Assembly: GCA_022360015.1 (NCBI GenBank)
Contig: JAKSDQ010000084.1
Location: 1-44,859 of the forward strand
Source: Cytophagales bacterium
Lineage (GTDB): Bacteria > Bacteroidota > Bacteroidia > Cytophagales > Cyclobacteriaceae
Direction: 5' to 3'
DNA: 44,859 nucleotides
Shown here: piece after piece, positions 1-8,241 of the stretch
Layout of the letters: the number at the start of each line of letters is the position of its first letter
Numbering within the stretch: position 1 is the first letter of the stretch
Translations under genes and position numbers: made by a program
The notes under the pieces: model-generated
Told to the model about the DNA's origin: nothing
What the model saw: the letters and a program-made list of their open reading frames with translations, nothing else
The model's database searches: none

Positions 1-51
1 CGGTCAGCGGTAAAAAAAGTCTTTGTACTTGCATTCCTCGAAGTTAATTGA
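1..51 (+). CDS. possible 3' end of an upstream gene (partial)
   Basis: Frame 1 is open from the window edge for 16 codons and stops with TGA at 49-51, followed by about 85 bases without a gene before clpS. The visible tail (ending FLEVN) is too short to identify. Another frame is open for almost as long, so this may be ordinary intergenic sequence. Confidence 0.2.
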   Translation, partial: RSAVKKVFVLAFLEVN

Positions 52-135
52 GAAATTAATATGAGTATTAGAAAGTAAACACCTATTACGGAAAGAACGA
101 TGGTCGGATTCATATTAAAAATTTAGACCATAAAA

Positions 136-459
136 ATGCAAATTTTTATTAATTTTGATAAACAATTAGTTGAAAGTATGAGATTTTCTTACTTAGAAGA
201 TGAGTTATTAGAAGTTTTGGAAGACAAGGATTCCACTAAATTGAAGGATCTGGTGGTTTTTAATGATGATTTCAATACTTTTGATCATGTTATAAATACC
301 TTAATAAAGGTGTGCCGTCATACCCAACAACAAGCAGAACAATGCACATACATTATTCATTACAAAGGGAAATGTGCGGTAAAAAAAGGAACTTATACCG
401 AGTTAAAACCAATGAAGGATGGTATTAGCGAAGCGGGAATAGGTGTTGCCATTATGTAG
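136..459 (+). CDS. clpS: ClpS, adaptor for the ClpAP/ClpCP protease
   Basis: A 107-residue protein with a ClpS domain at about residues 38-107. ClpS proteins bind substrates with destabilising N-terminal residues (N-end rule) and deliver them to the Clp AAA+ unfoldase in the cytoplasm. The sequence shows the substrate-pocket signature VFNDDFNTFDHV (residues 41-52), with N43, D44, D45 and H51, followed by the helix and the IIHYKGKC segment (73-80) typical of Bacteroidota ClpS. The first ~37 residues are an acidic flexible extension, as usual for the family, so the start at 136 is plausible; an in-frame ATG at 178 would also leave the whole fold intact. recR begins 49 bases downstream on the same strand. 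Confidence 0.88.
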   Translation: MQIFINFDKQLVESMRFSYLEDELLEVLEDKDSTKLKDLVVFNDDFNTFDHVINTLIKVCRHTQQQAEQCTYIIHYKGKCAVKKGTYTELKPMKDGISEAGIGVAIM

Positions 460-508
460 GCAACAATATAATGATCCGGCTTTGGTGATTTAACTTTTAT
501 GATTCTAC

Positions 509-1123
509 ATGCAATATCCCTCCAAATTAATTGAAGATGCAGTCAATGAAATTTCGCATTTACCAGGAATAGGTAAAAAAACTGCTTTGCGCCTGGTTAT
601 TCACTTATTAAAGCAGGAAAAAGAAACAACTTTACATCTTTCCGATGCCCTTGTCAAGCTGAGAACCGAGGTAAAATACTGTAAAACTTGCCATAACATA
701 TCCGACAATGAAACCTGCGAAATCTGCACCAGCCACCGCAGGGATCATTCCGTTATCTGTGTAGTGGAAAATCTTCCCGACTTAATGGCCATAGAAAACA
801 CAGCCCAATACCATGGCTCCTATCACGTTTTAGGAGGAATTATTTCACCCATCGATGGAATTGGTCCCGATGATCTGAAAATAGACTCGCTGATCAACCG
901 TGTAAAAAACAAGGAAGATAAGATTAAAGAGATTATTCTGGCCCTCAGCTCCACGATGGAAGGAGACACTACATCTTTTTATCTTACCAAAAAACTGAAA
1001 AACTTTGATTTACAAGTAAGTACCATCGCAAGGGGCATACCTGTGGGGGGAGAACTAGAATACGCAGACGAAATTACTCTCGGAAGAAGTATCTTAAGCA
1101 GAATCACCTATTTGCAAGAATAA
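509..1123 (+). CDS. recR: Recombination mediator protein RecR
   Basis: A full-length RecR of 204 residues, the cytoplasmic DNA-repair protein that works with RecF and RecO to load RecA on gapped DNA. Domains in order are a helix-hairpin-helix ([13 protein letters not shown], residues 18-30), a four-cysteine zinc finger (C58, C61, C70, C73; spacing 2-8-2), a Toprim domain starting near residue 80 (ICVVEN, with E87 in the expected acidic position), and the C-terminal [12 protein letters not shown] motif. It lies 49 bases after clpS in the same direction, so the two may be co-transcribed. No terminator followed by a T-run is seen downstream. Nothing is missing or unusual. Confidence 0.97.
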   Translation: MQYPSKLIEDAVNEISHLPGIGKKTALRLVIHLLKQEKETTLHLSDALVKLRTEVKYCKTCHNISDNETCEICTSHRRDHSVICVVENLPDLMAIENTAQYHGSYHVLGGIISPIDGIGPDDLKIDSLINRVKNKEDKIKEIILALSSTMEGDTTSFYLTKKLKNFDLQVSTIARGIPVGGELEYADEITLGRSILSRITYLQE

Positions 1124-1382
1124 CCGGGGAAGTAGCCAACCTGACAGGGTAACCCCTTTTGTCAGAAAAAAAGCAAAAAAGCCCTTTAACTTCATTTTAT
1201 GATCAGAAGAAAAAGCTTACGCACATCTTCCGTTACACGTATTTCACAGGCAATATCTTCAAAAAATACAATTTACTAAGATATCTTTACTATTAACAAT
1301 CAGGGAAAAATTAAATCATAAAACTATTTAAGGCTTAGTTATCTTGTTTTTATACAATTAACACCTCTATATTACGTGTAAG

Positions 1383-1403
1383 TTTGCACTCTCAAAGTGC
1401 AAA
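1383..1403. repeat. 8-bp inverted repeat, possible operator
   Basis: TTTGCACT (1383-1390) and AGTGCAAA (1396-1403) are perfect inverted copies separated by 5 bases. The pair ends 22 bases before the -7 element of the NHL gene, so it covers or abuts the -33 region, where a dimeric regulator could bind. There is no T-run after it, so it is unlikely to be a terminator. The function is inferred from position only. Confidence 0.5.
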
Positions 1404-1425
1404 TAAAAACCTACCCGTAAAATAC

Positions 1426-1433
1426 TAAATTTG
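1426..1433 (+). promoter_or_regulatory. Bacteroidota -7 element for the NHL gene
   Basis: TAAATTTG matches the TAnnTTTG element. It lies 40 bases before the ATG at 1473. No clear TTTG -33 element is present; the inverted repeat at 1383-1403 occupies that area. Confidence 0.5.
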
Positions 1434-1472
1434 CCTTTACCAAAATTCCAACTTTAACTGAAGCAAAGGGCA

Positions 1473-2564
1473 ATGAGAGTTAAAAAGAGACATCCATTTA
1501 TTTCCAGTCTGCTGGTCACCTGGTTAATATGCCTGTTTGGATGCGAGGACAACACAACCGGGATTATTCCAATTGAAGGTGAATATGATGTAGTTACCGT
1601 GGCGGGAAACGGGCAACCGGGATTTTCGGACGGCTCCGGGTCGGATGCCCAATTTCATAACCCCACAGATATCGCGATAGATGAGGCAGGTAATCTTTAC
1701 GTTTCTGACCGCGATAATCATCGCATAAGAAAGATCAATGCTAATGGCAATGTCATTACCTTAATTGGTAACGGTGAGCCTATACAAACTGATGGTGTAT
1801 GGTCAGAAGCAAAATTTGAAAATCCGCAAAGTGTAACTTTTGACCTGGACGGTAACTTATGGGTGGCTGAAAAAGCTTCTGTAAGGAAAGTTAACATCCC
1901 GGAACAAATAGTTACCACTATAGCCGGTAATAACGACCAACCTGGGTATATGAATGGAAGCCTGCAGGAGGCAGCTTTTAATGATATCAGAGGGGTGGCT
2001 GTTGACCGGTTCAATCATATTTACCTCTCGGATCACCTTAATCATGCCGTAAGAAAAATAACCACTGACGGTCAGGTGAGCACTTTTGCAGGTAATGGTA
2101 CCCCGGGAATTGTAAACGGCTTGCCGCAGGACTCAAAATTCAACCATCCGCTGGGAATTTTTATCACCACCGATGGTATCCTCATTCTGGCAGATGAAGA
2201 AAACAATCTTATCCGGAAAATCAATAACGGAGGAGTGGTTGAAATACTGGCAGGTAGCATCTACGGCTATCAGGACGGCGTAACCGCTAATGCCAGATTT
2301 CGATTGCCAGCGGCTGTTGCTGCTGACCAGGATGGAAACATCTATGTGGCTGATGCTAAGAATTTCAGGATACGAATCATCAGAAAATCAGGCCTGGTAG
2401 AAACTATTGCAGGAAATGGTGTATTGGGTTTTAAAGATGCCATGGGCAAAGAGGCGATGTTTGGCAAGATAACAGGGATCGCGGTAGATACAACAGGAAA
2501 TATTTACCTAGTGGATCAATCCAACCATTGTATCCGTAAACTCATCAGACCATCAGGCAATTAG
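1473..2564 (+). CDS. NHL-repeat beta-propeller lipoprotein
   Basis: A 363-residue exported protein. Residues 1-24 form a lipoprotein signal peptide with basic n-region, hydrophobic stretch and lipobox LFGC (C24). From about residue 43 to the end there are six repeats of ~45-50 residues, each with a GNG-type turn, a short D/N-G loop, a FxxPxxIA-like strand, G-N-(L/I)-Y-V-(A/S)-D and an IRKI end. This is the NHL repeat pattern and predicts a six-bladed beta-propeller filling the whole mature protein. NHL propellers mostly bind ligands; some are lyases or lactonases, but I see no catalytic motif. It is probably anchored in the outer membrane or periplasmic face. It has its own promoter at 1426 and is unrelated to its neighbours. 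Specific role unknown. Confidence 0.85.
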   Translation: MRVKKRHPFISSLLVTWLICLFGCEDNTTGIIPIEGEYDVVTVAGNGQPGFSDGSGSDAQFHNPTDIAIDEAGNLYVSDRDNHRIRKINANGNVITLIGNGEPIQTDGVWSEAKFENPQSVTFDLDGNLWVAEKASVRKVNIPEQIVTTIAGNNDQPGYMNGSLQEAAFNDIRGVAVDRFNHIYLSDHLNHAVRKITTDGQVSTFAGNGTPGIVNGLPQDSKFNHPLGIFITTDGILILADEENNLIRKINNGGVVEILAGSIYGYQDGVTANARFRLPAAVAADQDGNIYVADAKNFRIRIIRKSGLVETIAGNGVLGFKDAMGKEAMFGKITGIAVDTTGNIYLVDQSNHCIRKLIRPSGN

Positions 2565-2601
2565 CAAAAAAAGTGTCCGGTTATTTAAAAAATTTCATTT
2601 G

Positions 2602-2633
2602 TTGGTTTTGGTAAATTAAAAATTCTATTTTTG
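2602..2633 (+). promoter_or_regulatory. promoter of the aminotransferase-DUF4254-GT9 operon
   Basis: TATTTTTG at 2626-2633 matches the TAnnTTTG -7 element, with TTG at 2602-2604 (21-base spacing) as a possible -33 element. The ATG of the aminotransferase is 26 bases downstream. Confidence 0.6.
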
Positions 2634-2659
2634 CCTGGAATTTTTAAAAACTAAAACAA

Positions 2660-3859
2660 ATGAGTCAGAATCTGTCAAATCGCATAGCCACACTGGCTGA
2701 GTCAGCCACACTGGCTATGGCTGCCAAAGCAAGGGAGTACAAGCAGAAAGGGATTGAAATAATCAGCCTGAGCCTGGGTGAACCTGATTTCAAAACCCCA
2801 AAACACATCCAGGAAGGGGCCAAACATGCGATTGATGAGGGTAAATACTTTTCCTATCCCCCTGTAAATGGTTATCTGGATCTGCGACAGGCCATCTGCA
2901 ATAAGTTGGAGCGGGATAATCATCTGAAATACAGTCCTGAAAATATTGTTGTGTCAAATGGGGCCAAACAATCCATTGCCAATGTATTTTTCAGCCTGCT
3001 TAATCCTGGTGACGAGGTAATTGTCTATACGCCGTACTGGGTAAGTTATACCGCCATGATCCACCTGGCAGAAGGAAAACCTGTTTTCATAAAAGGCTCA
3101 CTGGAAAACGATTTCAAAGCCACAGCCGATCAGTTAAAAGATGCCATTACCGGCAAAACAAGGGCCATTATCTTTTCATCGCCCTGTAACCCGACCGGAG
3201 CGGTTTTTACCCGGGAAGATTTTGAGGCTATGGCATCTGTTTTAAAAGCATATCCGGAAATCTTTGTGATTGCAGATGAAATCTATGAGTACATTAATTA
3301 CACTGATGAGCATGTAAGCTTTGCCTCCGTCGACGGAATGATGGACAGAACCATAACCGTTAACGGTTTTGCCAAAGGTTTTGCCATGACAGGCTGGCGG
3401 GTAGGCTATATCGCAGCCCCGTCCTGGATAGCTAAAGGTTGCAATAAAATGCAGGGGCAGATTACAAGTGCCAACTGCTCAATATCCCAAAGGGCAGCTT
3501 ATACAGCGCTCACTGAAGATCTGGGACCAACATATAAAATGAAAGAAGCATATTTGAAACGTAGGGCCATGGTTTACGAACTGCTTAGTGACATTCCCGG
3601 TCTGAAAGTTAATATGCCAAAAGGGGCCTTCTACTTTTTTCCGGATGTAAGTGCTTATTTTGGAAAATCAGATGGCAATAATACAATCGACAATGCCAGC
3701 GAGCTTTGTTTGTATCTTTTAGACCATGCCCGGGTTTCACTGGTTACCGGTGAGGCCTTTGGTGATCCCAATTGCCTGCGATTATCCTATGCAGCTTCCG
3801 AAGAAGACCTCAGAGAAGCCCTAAGCCGCATCAAGGAAGTGCTTTCCAAATTGAATTAA
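2660..3859 (+). CDS. PLP-dependent aminotransferase, aspartate aminotransferase type
   Basis: A full-length (399 residues) fold-type I class I/II aminotransferase, cytoplasmic. Visible landmarks are LSLGEPDF (37-44), the PYW aromatic that stacks on PLP (near 125-127), SSPCNPTG (173-180), ADEIYEY (205-211), the Schiff-base lysine K239 within NGFAKGFAMTGWR, and R247. A C-terminal arginine expected to bind the substrate carboxylate lies in NCLRLSYA. The close match to AspC/AspB-type enzymes suggests glutamate:oxaloacetate transamination, but aromatic or other amino-acid substrates cannot be excluded. It is the first gene of a tight operon: the DUF4254 gene begins 1 base after its stop, and a glycosyltransferase follows. 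The metabolic link between the three is not obvious. Confidence 0.93.
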   Translation: MSQNLSNRIATLAESATLAMAAKAREYKQKGIEIISLSLGEPDFKTPKHIQEGAKHAIDEGKYFSYPPVNGYLDLRQAICNKLERDNHLKYSPENIVVSNGAKQSIANVFFSLLNPGDEVIVYTPYWVSYTAMIHLAEGKPVFIKGSLENDFKATADQLKDAITGKTRAIIFSSPCNPTGAVFTREDFEAMASVLKAYPEIFVIADEIYEYINYTDEHVSFASVDGMMDRTITVNGFAKGFAMTGWRVGYIAAPSWIAKGCNKMQGQITSANCSISQRAAYTALTEDLGPTYKMKEAYLKRRAMVYELLSDIPGLKVNMPKGAFYFFPDVSAYFGKSDGNNTIDNASELCLYLLDHARVSLVTGEAFGDPNCLRLSYAASEEDLREALSRIKEVLSKLN

Positions 3860-3860
3860 A

Positions 3861-4481
3861 ATGGAAGCTGCGCACTGTAACCGGATTTTCAGGCAAAGTA
3901 TAGAAGATTATCACCGGTTTGACACTGTGGATCAGCCAATCAGCAACCCTTTTTCCAGCGATAGCATCGACCATCTTATCTATCTTAAAAACTGGATCGA
4001 TACTGTGCAATGGCACTACGAGGATCTGATCAGGGATCCTGATTTAGATCCTGTGGAAGGAATGCAGTTAAAAAGAAACATTGATGCTTCCAACCAACAA
4101 CGAACAGATGTAGTGGAAAAGATAGATGATTGGTTCTTGGCCTATTTTAAAGAGGTGGAAGCAAGGCCAGACGCACGAATCAATACCGAAAGCCCTGCGT
4201 GGGTTGTAGATCGTCTTTCCATTCTGGCCCTAAAGATTTATCATATGGAAGAACAGGTGTCGAGACCCGATGCCGGAGAACGCCATAAGCAGGTACATCA
4301 ACAGAAATTAAATATACTGCTGGAACAGCAACAGGATCTTTCCGAAAGTTTTGACCACCTGATTAATGAGCTAAAAAGTGGCTACAAGGTCATGAAGGTT
4401 TACCGGCAAATGAAATTATACAACGACCCTGAAACTAATCCGGTACTTTACAACAAGGACGGGACGAACCGGGACCGCTAA
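3861..4481 (+). CDS. DUF4254 family protein
   Basis: A 206-residue soluble protein without signal peptide or membrane segment. It is predicted mostly alpha-helical and rich in charged residues, with recognisable DUF4254 segments: NWIDTVQWHYEDLIRDP in the first third and the W-V-D-R-L-S-ILALKIYHMEEQ helix in the middle. The family has no established function that I know of. It is characteristic of Bacteroidota and is typically encoded just before a family 9 glycosyltransferase, as here (10 bases between them). That conserved pairing suggests a role in cell-surface saccharide assembly, perhaps as a partner of the glycosyltransferase; this is inference from context. Confidence 0.8.
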   Translation: MEAAHCNRIFRQSIEDYHRFDTVDQPISNPFSSDSIDHLIYLKNWIDTVQWHYEDLIRDPDLDPVEGMQLKRNIDASNQQRTDVVEKIDDWFLAYFKEVEARPDARINTESPAWVVDRLSILALKIYHMEEQVSRPDAGERHKQVHQQKLNILLEQQQDLSESFDHLINELKSGYKVMKVYRQMKLYNDPETNPVLYNKDGTNRDR

Positions 4482-4491
4482 AACAGGCTTT

Positions 4492-5547
4492 ATGAATTTA
4501 CTGGTATTCAGGTTTTCAGCAATGGGCGATGTGGCACTAACCCACCCTGTGATAAAACATGTTTTGAGCCTGAACCGGAAAGTACACATTACCCTTGTAA
4601 CAAAACCGCAATTCGAACCGCTGTTTGCCGGTTTACCCAGGTTTACATTCCTCGGTGTTGACTTTAAAAAAGAATATAAAGGTCTCCGGGGATTGTTGAG
4701 GCTACATAAAAAGCTCATGGCATCAGGGAAATATGATTATATCATAGACCTGCATGATGTAGTCAGAACATGGGTACTTTGCTTTTTATTCTCTTTAAAA
4801 GGAGTGCCAACCAGAAGAATTGATAAAGGAAGAACAGCTAAGAAAAACCTGACCCGGAAAACCAAAAAGATATTTAAGCCCCTTAAACATACCACACAAA
4901 GATATCTTGAAGTCTTTTCGGCCCTGGGATTAACCTTGGAAGACATTAAGATACCCAGTCTTCACTTAGCTGCCAACAACCCGGGCGGTTCCCTCGCGAA
5001 AATTCTTGGCTCGCCCCGTTTTACCCACAAAAAAATTCACTGGGTCGGCATTGCACCTTTCGCCAAACACCCCCAGAAACAATGGCCCATTGAAAAAATG
5101 CAGGTTTTGATACAACAAATGACCGAACAAAAAAAAATCCTGGTCCTGCTTTTTGGTGGCCATGATGAAGCAAACCAACTAAAAGGACTGGCCGGAGACA
5201 ATGATTACGTTCATAATTTGGCCGGCAAGCTAAGTCTGGCAGAGGAAATGGAGGTCATAAGACAATTGGATTTGATGATTACCATGGATTCTTTCAATAT
5301 GCACCTGGCCGGTTTGCTGGGCGTTAAAGTGATCTCAATTTGGGGGGCTACCCATCCTCATGCCGGATTTGGTCCATTAGGGGAAAACCAGAAACTGCTT
5401 GTGCAGATACCTCATGAAGCCCTGTCGTGCCGGCCCTGTTCGGTATTTGGGAACCGCCCTTGCTGGAGAGGTGATTTTGCTTGTATGCAACAAATTGCGC
5501 CCGAAACGGTTATGCAAAAAGTTAAAGCGGTACTGAAATCTCCCTGA
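4492..5547 (+). CDS. Glycosyltransferase family 9 (heptosyltransferase-like)
   Basis: A 351-residue GT-B glycosyltransferase. The N-terminus FRFSAMGDVALTHPV carries the GDV acceptor-side motif of family 9 (WaaC/WaaF/RfaF-like), and the C-terminal half has the nucleotide-sugar site (LLFGGHDEA, TMDSFNMHLAGLLGVKVISIWGATHPH divided over residues ~255-290). The cysteines in CRPCSVFGNRPC near the end are also common in the family. These enzymes add heptose or a related sugar to lipid A core or a surface glycan on the inner face of the cytoplasmic membrane. It is the last gene of the operon and converges on hemE, with 173 bases between. The donor sugar cannot be read from sequence, so waaF would be an over-call. 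Confidence 0.88.
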   Translation: MNLLVFRFSAMGDVALTHPVIKHVLSLNRKVHITLVTKPQFEPLFAGLPRFTFLGVDFKKEYKGLRGLLRLHKKLMASGKYDYIIDLHDVVRTWVLCFLFSLKGVPTRRIDKGRTAKKNLTRKTKKIFKPLKHTTQRYLEVFSALGLTLEDIKIPSLHLAANNPGGSLAKILGSPRFTHKKIHWVGIAPFAKHPQKQWPIEKMQVLIQQMTEQKKILVLLFGGHDEANQLKGLAGDNDYVHNLAGKLSLAEEMEVIRQLDLMITMDSFNMHLAGLLGVKVISIWGATHPHAGFGPLGENQKLLVQIPHEALSCRPCSVFGNRPCWRGDFACMQQIAPETVMQKVKAVLKSP

Positions 5548-5720
5548 AATACCAAAACTTTACACCTTTAATATGACTTAATACTTAATCTAGCGCAGGC
5601 ATCCGTGGGTGTTGCCCAACGTTTACGCCAAAATTCTTTTATTCACCAAGCCAGAGAGACAAAGTCACCAATAAGCTATCAAAAACTTACCCTGTTAGAA
5701 TGGAAAACGGTTCGCGAGCT

Positions 5721-6749
5721 TCAAAATGAGTGCGTTTTTACCGTATCAATAAAACACCTGACTTTGTCCGGATCGGTATCGGGGTAAACCCCATGCCCCA
5801 GATTGGCAATATGCCGGTACGGGCCAAATTGATCCAGCATGTTCTGCGTAGCCTTTTTGATTTGATCATAAGAACCGTAAAGTACACAGGGATCCAGGTT
5901 CCCCTGCAACGTCTTATCCATCCCTACCAATTCCCTTGACTCGGCAATATCCATGTTCCAGTCCAGGCCGACAGTCTGGCAGGGAAGTTTCCCGATCGCC
6001 TTCCTGGCAAAATATGCCCCCTTGGCAAAGACGGTAAACGGCACCTCATCTATTGCCTGGCAGACCTTTTCAATAAAAGTCAATGAAAACTGCTGATATA
6101 AATCCGGTGGCAGAATTCCAGCCCAGGAATCGAACAGTTGCACTAAATCGGCCCCGGCCTTGATTTGAGCTTTAAGGTATCGAACAGTACTCTCCGTGAT
6201 TTTATTTAACAGCCTTATTGCCAAATCCGGATTTTTGTAAAGCATCGCCCTGGCCTTTGAAAAAGTTTTGCTTCCCTGCCCCTCCACCATATAACAAAAA
6301 ATCGTCCACGGCGCCCCGGCAAACCCGATTAAAGGCACCCTGCCATTCAATTCCTTTTTGGTTATTTTGATAGCCTCAATCACATAAGCCAGATCTTCTT
6401 CAGGCACAACCGTCCTCAGTCTTTCGGCCTGTTCTTCTGTTTTGATGGTTTCGGGAAAAAAGGGCCCTTTTTTTTCTGCCATTTCATAAGCCAGTCCCAT
6501 AGCCTCGGGAATCACCAGTATATCGGAAAAAATAATGGCTGCGTCCACTTCTAAAATATCAACCGGCTGAATGGTAACCGCTGCGGCCAGTTCCGGGGTT
6601 TGAACTAATTCAACAAAACCGCTTAATCTTTCTCTTACAGCCCTGTATTCAGGTAAAATGCGACCTGCCTGACGCATCAGCCACACAGGTGTCCTCTCTG
6701 TTTTTTCACCCCTGGCAACCCTCAGCAATAAATCATTTTCCAAAACCAT
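5721..6749 (-). CDS. hemE: Uroporphyrinogen decarboxylase
   Basis: A full-length (342 residues) HemE, the cytoplasmic enzyme that decarboxylates the four acetate side chains of uroporphyrinogen III to give coproporphyrinogen III in heme synthesis. The N-terminal signature [16 protein letters not shown] (residues 21-36) and the [12 protein letters not shown] segment with catalytic aspartate D76 are intact, as are GFAGAPWT and the C-terminal [12 protein letters not shown] loop. The first ATG fits homologues exactly (about 20 residues before the MRQAGR motif). A -7 element sits only 5 bases upstream of that ATG, which predicts a very short or absent 5' leader. It converges with the glycosyltransferase gene and diverges from the serine dehydratase gene. 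Confidence 0.97.
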   Translation of the reverse strand: MVLENDLLLRVARGEKTERTPVWLMRQAGRILPEYRAVRERLSGFVELVQTPELAAAVTIQPVDILEVDAAIIFSDILVIPEAMGLAYEMAEKKGPFFPETIKTEEQAERLRTVVPEEDLAYVIEAIKITKKELNGRVPLIGFAGAPWTIFCYMVEGQGSKTFSKARAMLYKNPDLAIRLLNKITESTVRYLKAQIKAGADLVQLFDSWAGILPPDLYQQFSLTFIEKVCQAIDEVPFTVFAKGAYFARKAIGKLPCQTVGLDWNMDIAESRELVGMDKTLQGNLDPCVLYGSYDQIKKATQNMLDQFGPYRHIANLGHGVYPDTDPDKVRCFIDTVKTHSF

Positions 6750-6753
6750 GGCG

Positions 6754-6761
6754 CAAATATA
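6754..6761 (-). promoter_or_regulatory. -7 element of hemE
   Basis: On the minus strand this reads TATATTTG, a perfect TAnnTTTG match, ending 5 bases before the hemE ATG (6749). If used, transcription would begin at or next to the start codon. No clear -33 TTTG was found at the usual distance. Confidence 0.5.
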
Positions 6762-6866
6762 AACCGAAAAATGACTATATGGATAATTCGGTTTCCAATT
6801 TCGCAGAAATGACGATTTATTTCGTGGTTGTTGCCTGATGGTATTTTTTTACAACTAATAAGTAGG

Positions 6867-6874
6867 TATTTTTG
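6867..6874 (+). promoter_or_regulatory. -7 element of the serine dehydratase gene
   Basis: TATTTTTG matches TAnnTTTG and lies 21 bases before the ATG at 6896. The divergent hemE -7 element is about 105 bases away. No strong -33 element is seen. Confidence 0.5.
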
Positions 6875-6895
6875 TGAATAAACAATTCATAAACC

Positions 6896-7807
6896 ATGAG
6901 CTTTTTATTCAACGATTTTGCCGGTTGGAAACAATATTGCAAAGAAAAACAATTGAATCTTTACGAGGTAGTACTGGACTATGAAGTAAAGCAAAAAGGA
7001 AAATCCGAAAAAGAAATATGGGATGGCCTTGCCAATGCCTACGGAGTCATGAAAAACGCCGTAAGAACGGGGCTGAAGGAAAACATGACATCTCGTTCAG
7101 GAATGGTGAATAATGGTGCCAAAAAGGTTTACCAGAATAAGCTGACGGTGTTATCTCCGGAATTCCAAAAGTTAATAGCCAGGGCTTTGGCTGCCAAAGA
7201 GGTAAATTCATGCATGGGAAGGGTGGTAGCAGCACCTACAGCCGGTGCTTCGGGGATTTTACCGGGAACTTTGTATACTTTACAGGAAATTCATCGACTG
7301 GATGATAAAAAAATACTGGAAGGGCTTTTGGTGGGAGCTGGAATTGCCCTGGTCATCGAAGAAAAGGCCTCTTTGGCGGGTGCTGTCGGAGGTTGTCAGG
7401 CCGAAACCGGAAGTGCAGCAGCTATGGCTTCCGGGGCAATAGTTTATTGCCTGGATGGAAACATCGATCAGGTATTTAATGCCGTGGCCATTACCATCCA
7501 ATGTATGTTGGGATTGGTTTGCGATCCGGTGGCAGGATTGGTGGAGGTACCATGCATCGTAAGAAATGCCAGTGCGGCAGCTATTGCCAACTCCTCAGCA
7601 CAAATCGCCTTATCGGATGTGAGCGCCGTCATTCCTGTGGATGAATGTGTTGAAGCCATGGGTGAAATTGGCCAGAGTATGGAAAGCCGTTACAAAGAAA
7701 CAGCACAAGGAGGACTGGCTGCCACACCCACTGGCCAGCGAATCGCCAAAAATGTGCTGATCCAGGATATTGAAATCATGCCTGATCAAGACGGAAACGT
7801 TGGTTAA
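6896..7807 (+). CDS. sdaAA: L-serine ammonia-lyase, iron-sulfur type, alpha subunit
   Basis: A 303-residue SDH_alpha domain protein. It deaminates L-serine to pyruvate and ammonia using a [4Fe-4S] cluster. The cluster-binding cysteines expected in the family are present: C167 (AVGGCQAETG), C209 and C220 (VCDPVAGLVEVPC); the GRVVAAPTAGASGILPG substrate region (108-124) is intact. Length matches the separate alpha chain of two-subunit enzymes. The beta chain is not next door: downstream is a convergent unrelated gene, so it must be elsewhere, or this alpha chain works with another partner. The last four bases overlap the end of the convergent membrane protein gene, with both TAA stops sharing TTAA at 7804-7807. 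Confidence 0.92.
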   Translation: MSFLFNDFAGWKQYCKEKQLNLYEVVLDYEVKQKGKSEKEIWDGLANAYGVMKNAVRTGLKENMTSRSGMVNNGAKKVYQNKLTVLSPEFQKLIARALAAKEVNSCMGRVVAAPTAGASGILPGTLYTLQEIHRLDDKKILEGLLVGAGIALVIEEKASLAGAVGGCQAETGSAAAMASGAIVYCLDGNIDQVFNAVAITIQCMLGLVCDPVAGLVEVPCIVRNASAAAIANSSAQIALSDVSAVIPVDECVEAMGEIGQSMESRYKETAQGGLAATPTGQRIAKNVLIQDIEIMPDQDGNVG

Positions 7808-8241
7808 AGTTTTATCTCAGTAATAAAAAAATAAAATATCGTTGAGAATATCAAAGACCAAAATACTGCACTAAACAGCATGTAGTAAATAATCTTTCTT
7901 CGACCCCCACCCAGGTAGGACACCAGGATAGAACCGCCGATGGGTGTAAAAACGATGGGCGTTAAAAATGAAACCCCGAACAGACCGTATTTTCTCCATA
8001 TGGCCACAAACCTTCGGTTTTTTTTGGTAAATTTCTTTCTTTTTCTTTTGAATAGAAATGGTAGCCTGTCCTTAAATCCTTTACTTGTGAATATCAACAC
8101 GCTTGTCATCATTCCTGCTATGGTAATTAATACGGTTTCTCCCCATGACAATCCGGATGCTGGTCCCATAGTAGGGCCCGCAATGAATTTTATCATCGTC
8201 AAAAGATAAATTGAAATATATTTGATGATCTCAACCAACAT
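7804..8241 (-). CDS. Small integral membrane protein, small multidrug export-like
   Basis: A 145-residue protein with about four hydrophobic segments (residues ~5-25, ~33-52, ~88-112 and ~118-140) and a very basic cytoplasmic loop in the middle (residues ~55-85, many K/R). The FLTPIVFTPIGGSILVSYLGGG region, a Pro/Gly-rich re-entrant-like stretch, resembles the DUF/PF06695 'putative small multi-drug export' family, which is distantly related to DedA-type proteins. No transport substrate can be inferred and the family name is itself weakly founded. It has a good promoter of its own at 8341-8372 (minus strand). Its stop codon overlaps that of the serine dehydratase gene. Confidence 0.65.
   Translation of the reverse strand: MLVEIIKYISIYLLTMIKFIAGPTMGPASGLSWGETVLITIAGMMTSVLIFTSKGFKDRLPFLFKRKRKKFTKKNRRFVAIWRKYGLFGVSFLTPIVFTPIGGSILVSYLGGGRRKIIYYMLFSAVFWSLIFSTIFYFFITEIKL

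Larger units (their letters stand above)
1124..1472. other. 349-bp intergenic region between recR and the NHL gene
   Basis: No convincing gene. It holds a short hairpin right after recR (CTGAC at 1140-1144 pairing with GTCAG near 1161-1165, followed by an A-run rather than a T-run, so not a classic terminator), a perfect 8-bp inverted repeat at 1383-1403 and a Bacteroidota-type -7 element at 1426-1433. A 26-codon basic reading frame from ATG 1199 is too short and unsupported to call. Confidence 0.5.

Noticed and set aside
5605-5787. 60-codon frame between the glycosyltransferase and hemE
   Set aside because: Begins with GTG, overlaps the 3' end of hemE, and has no recognisable protein character.
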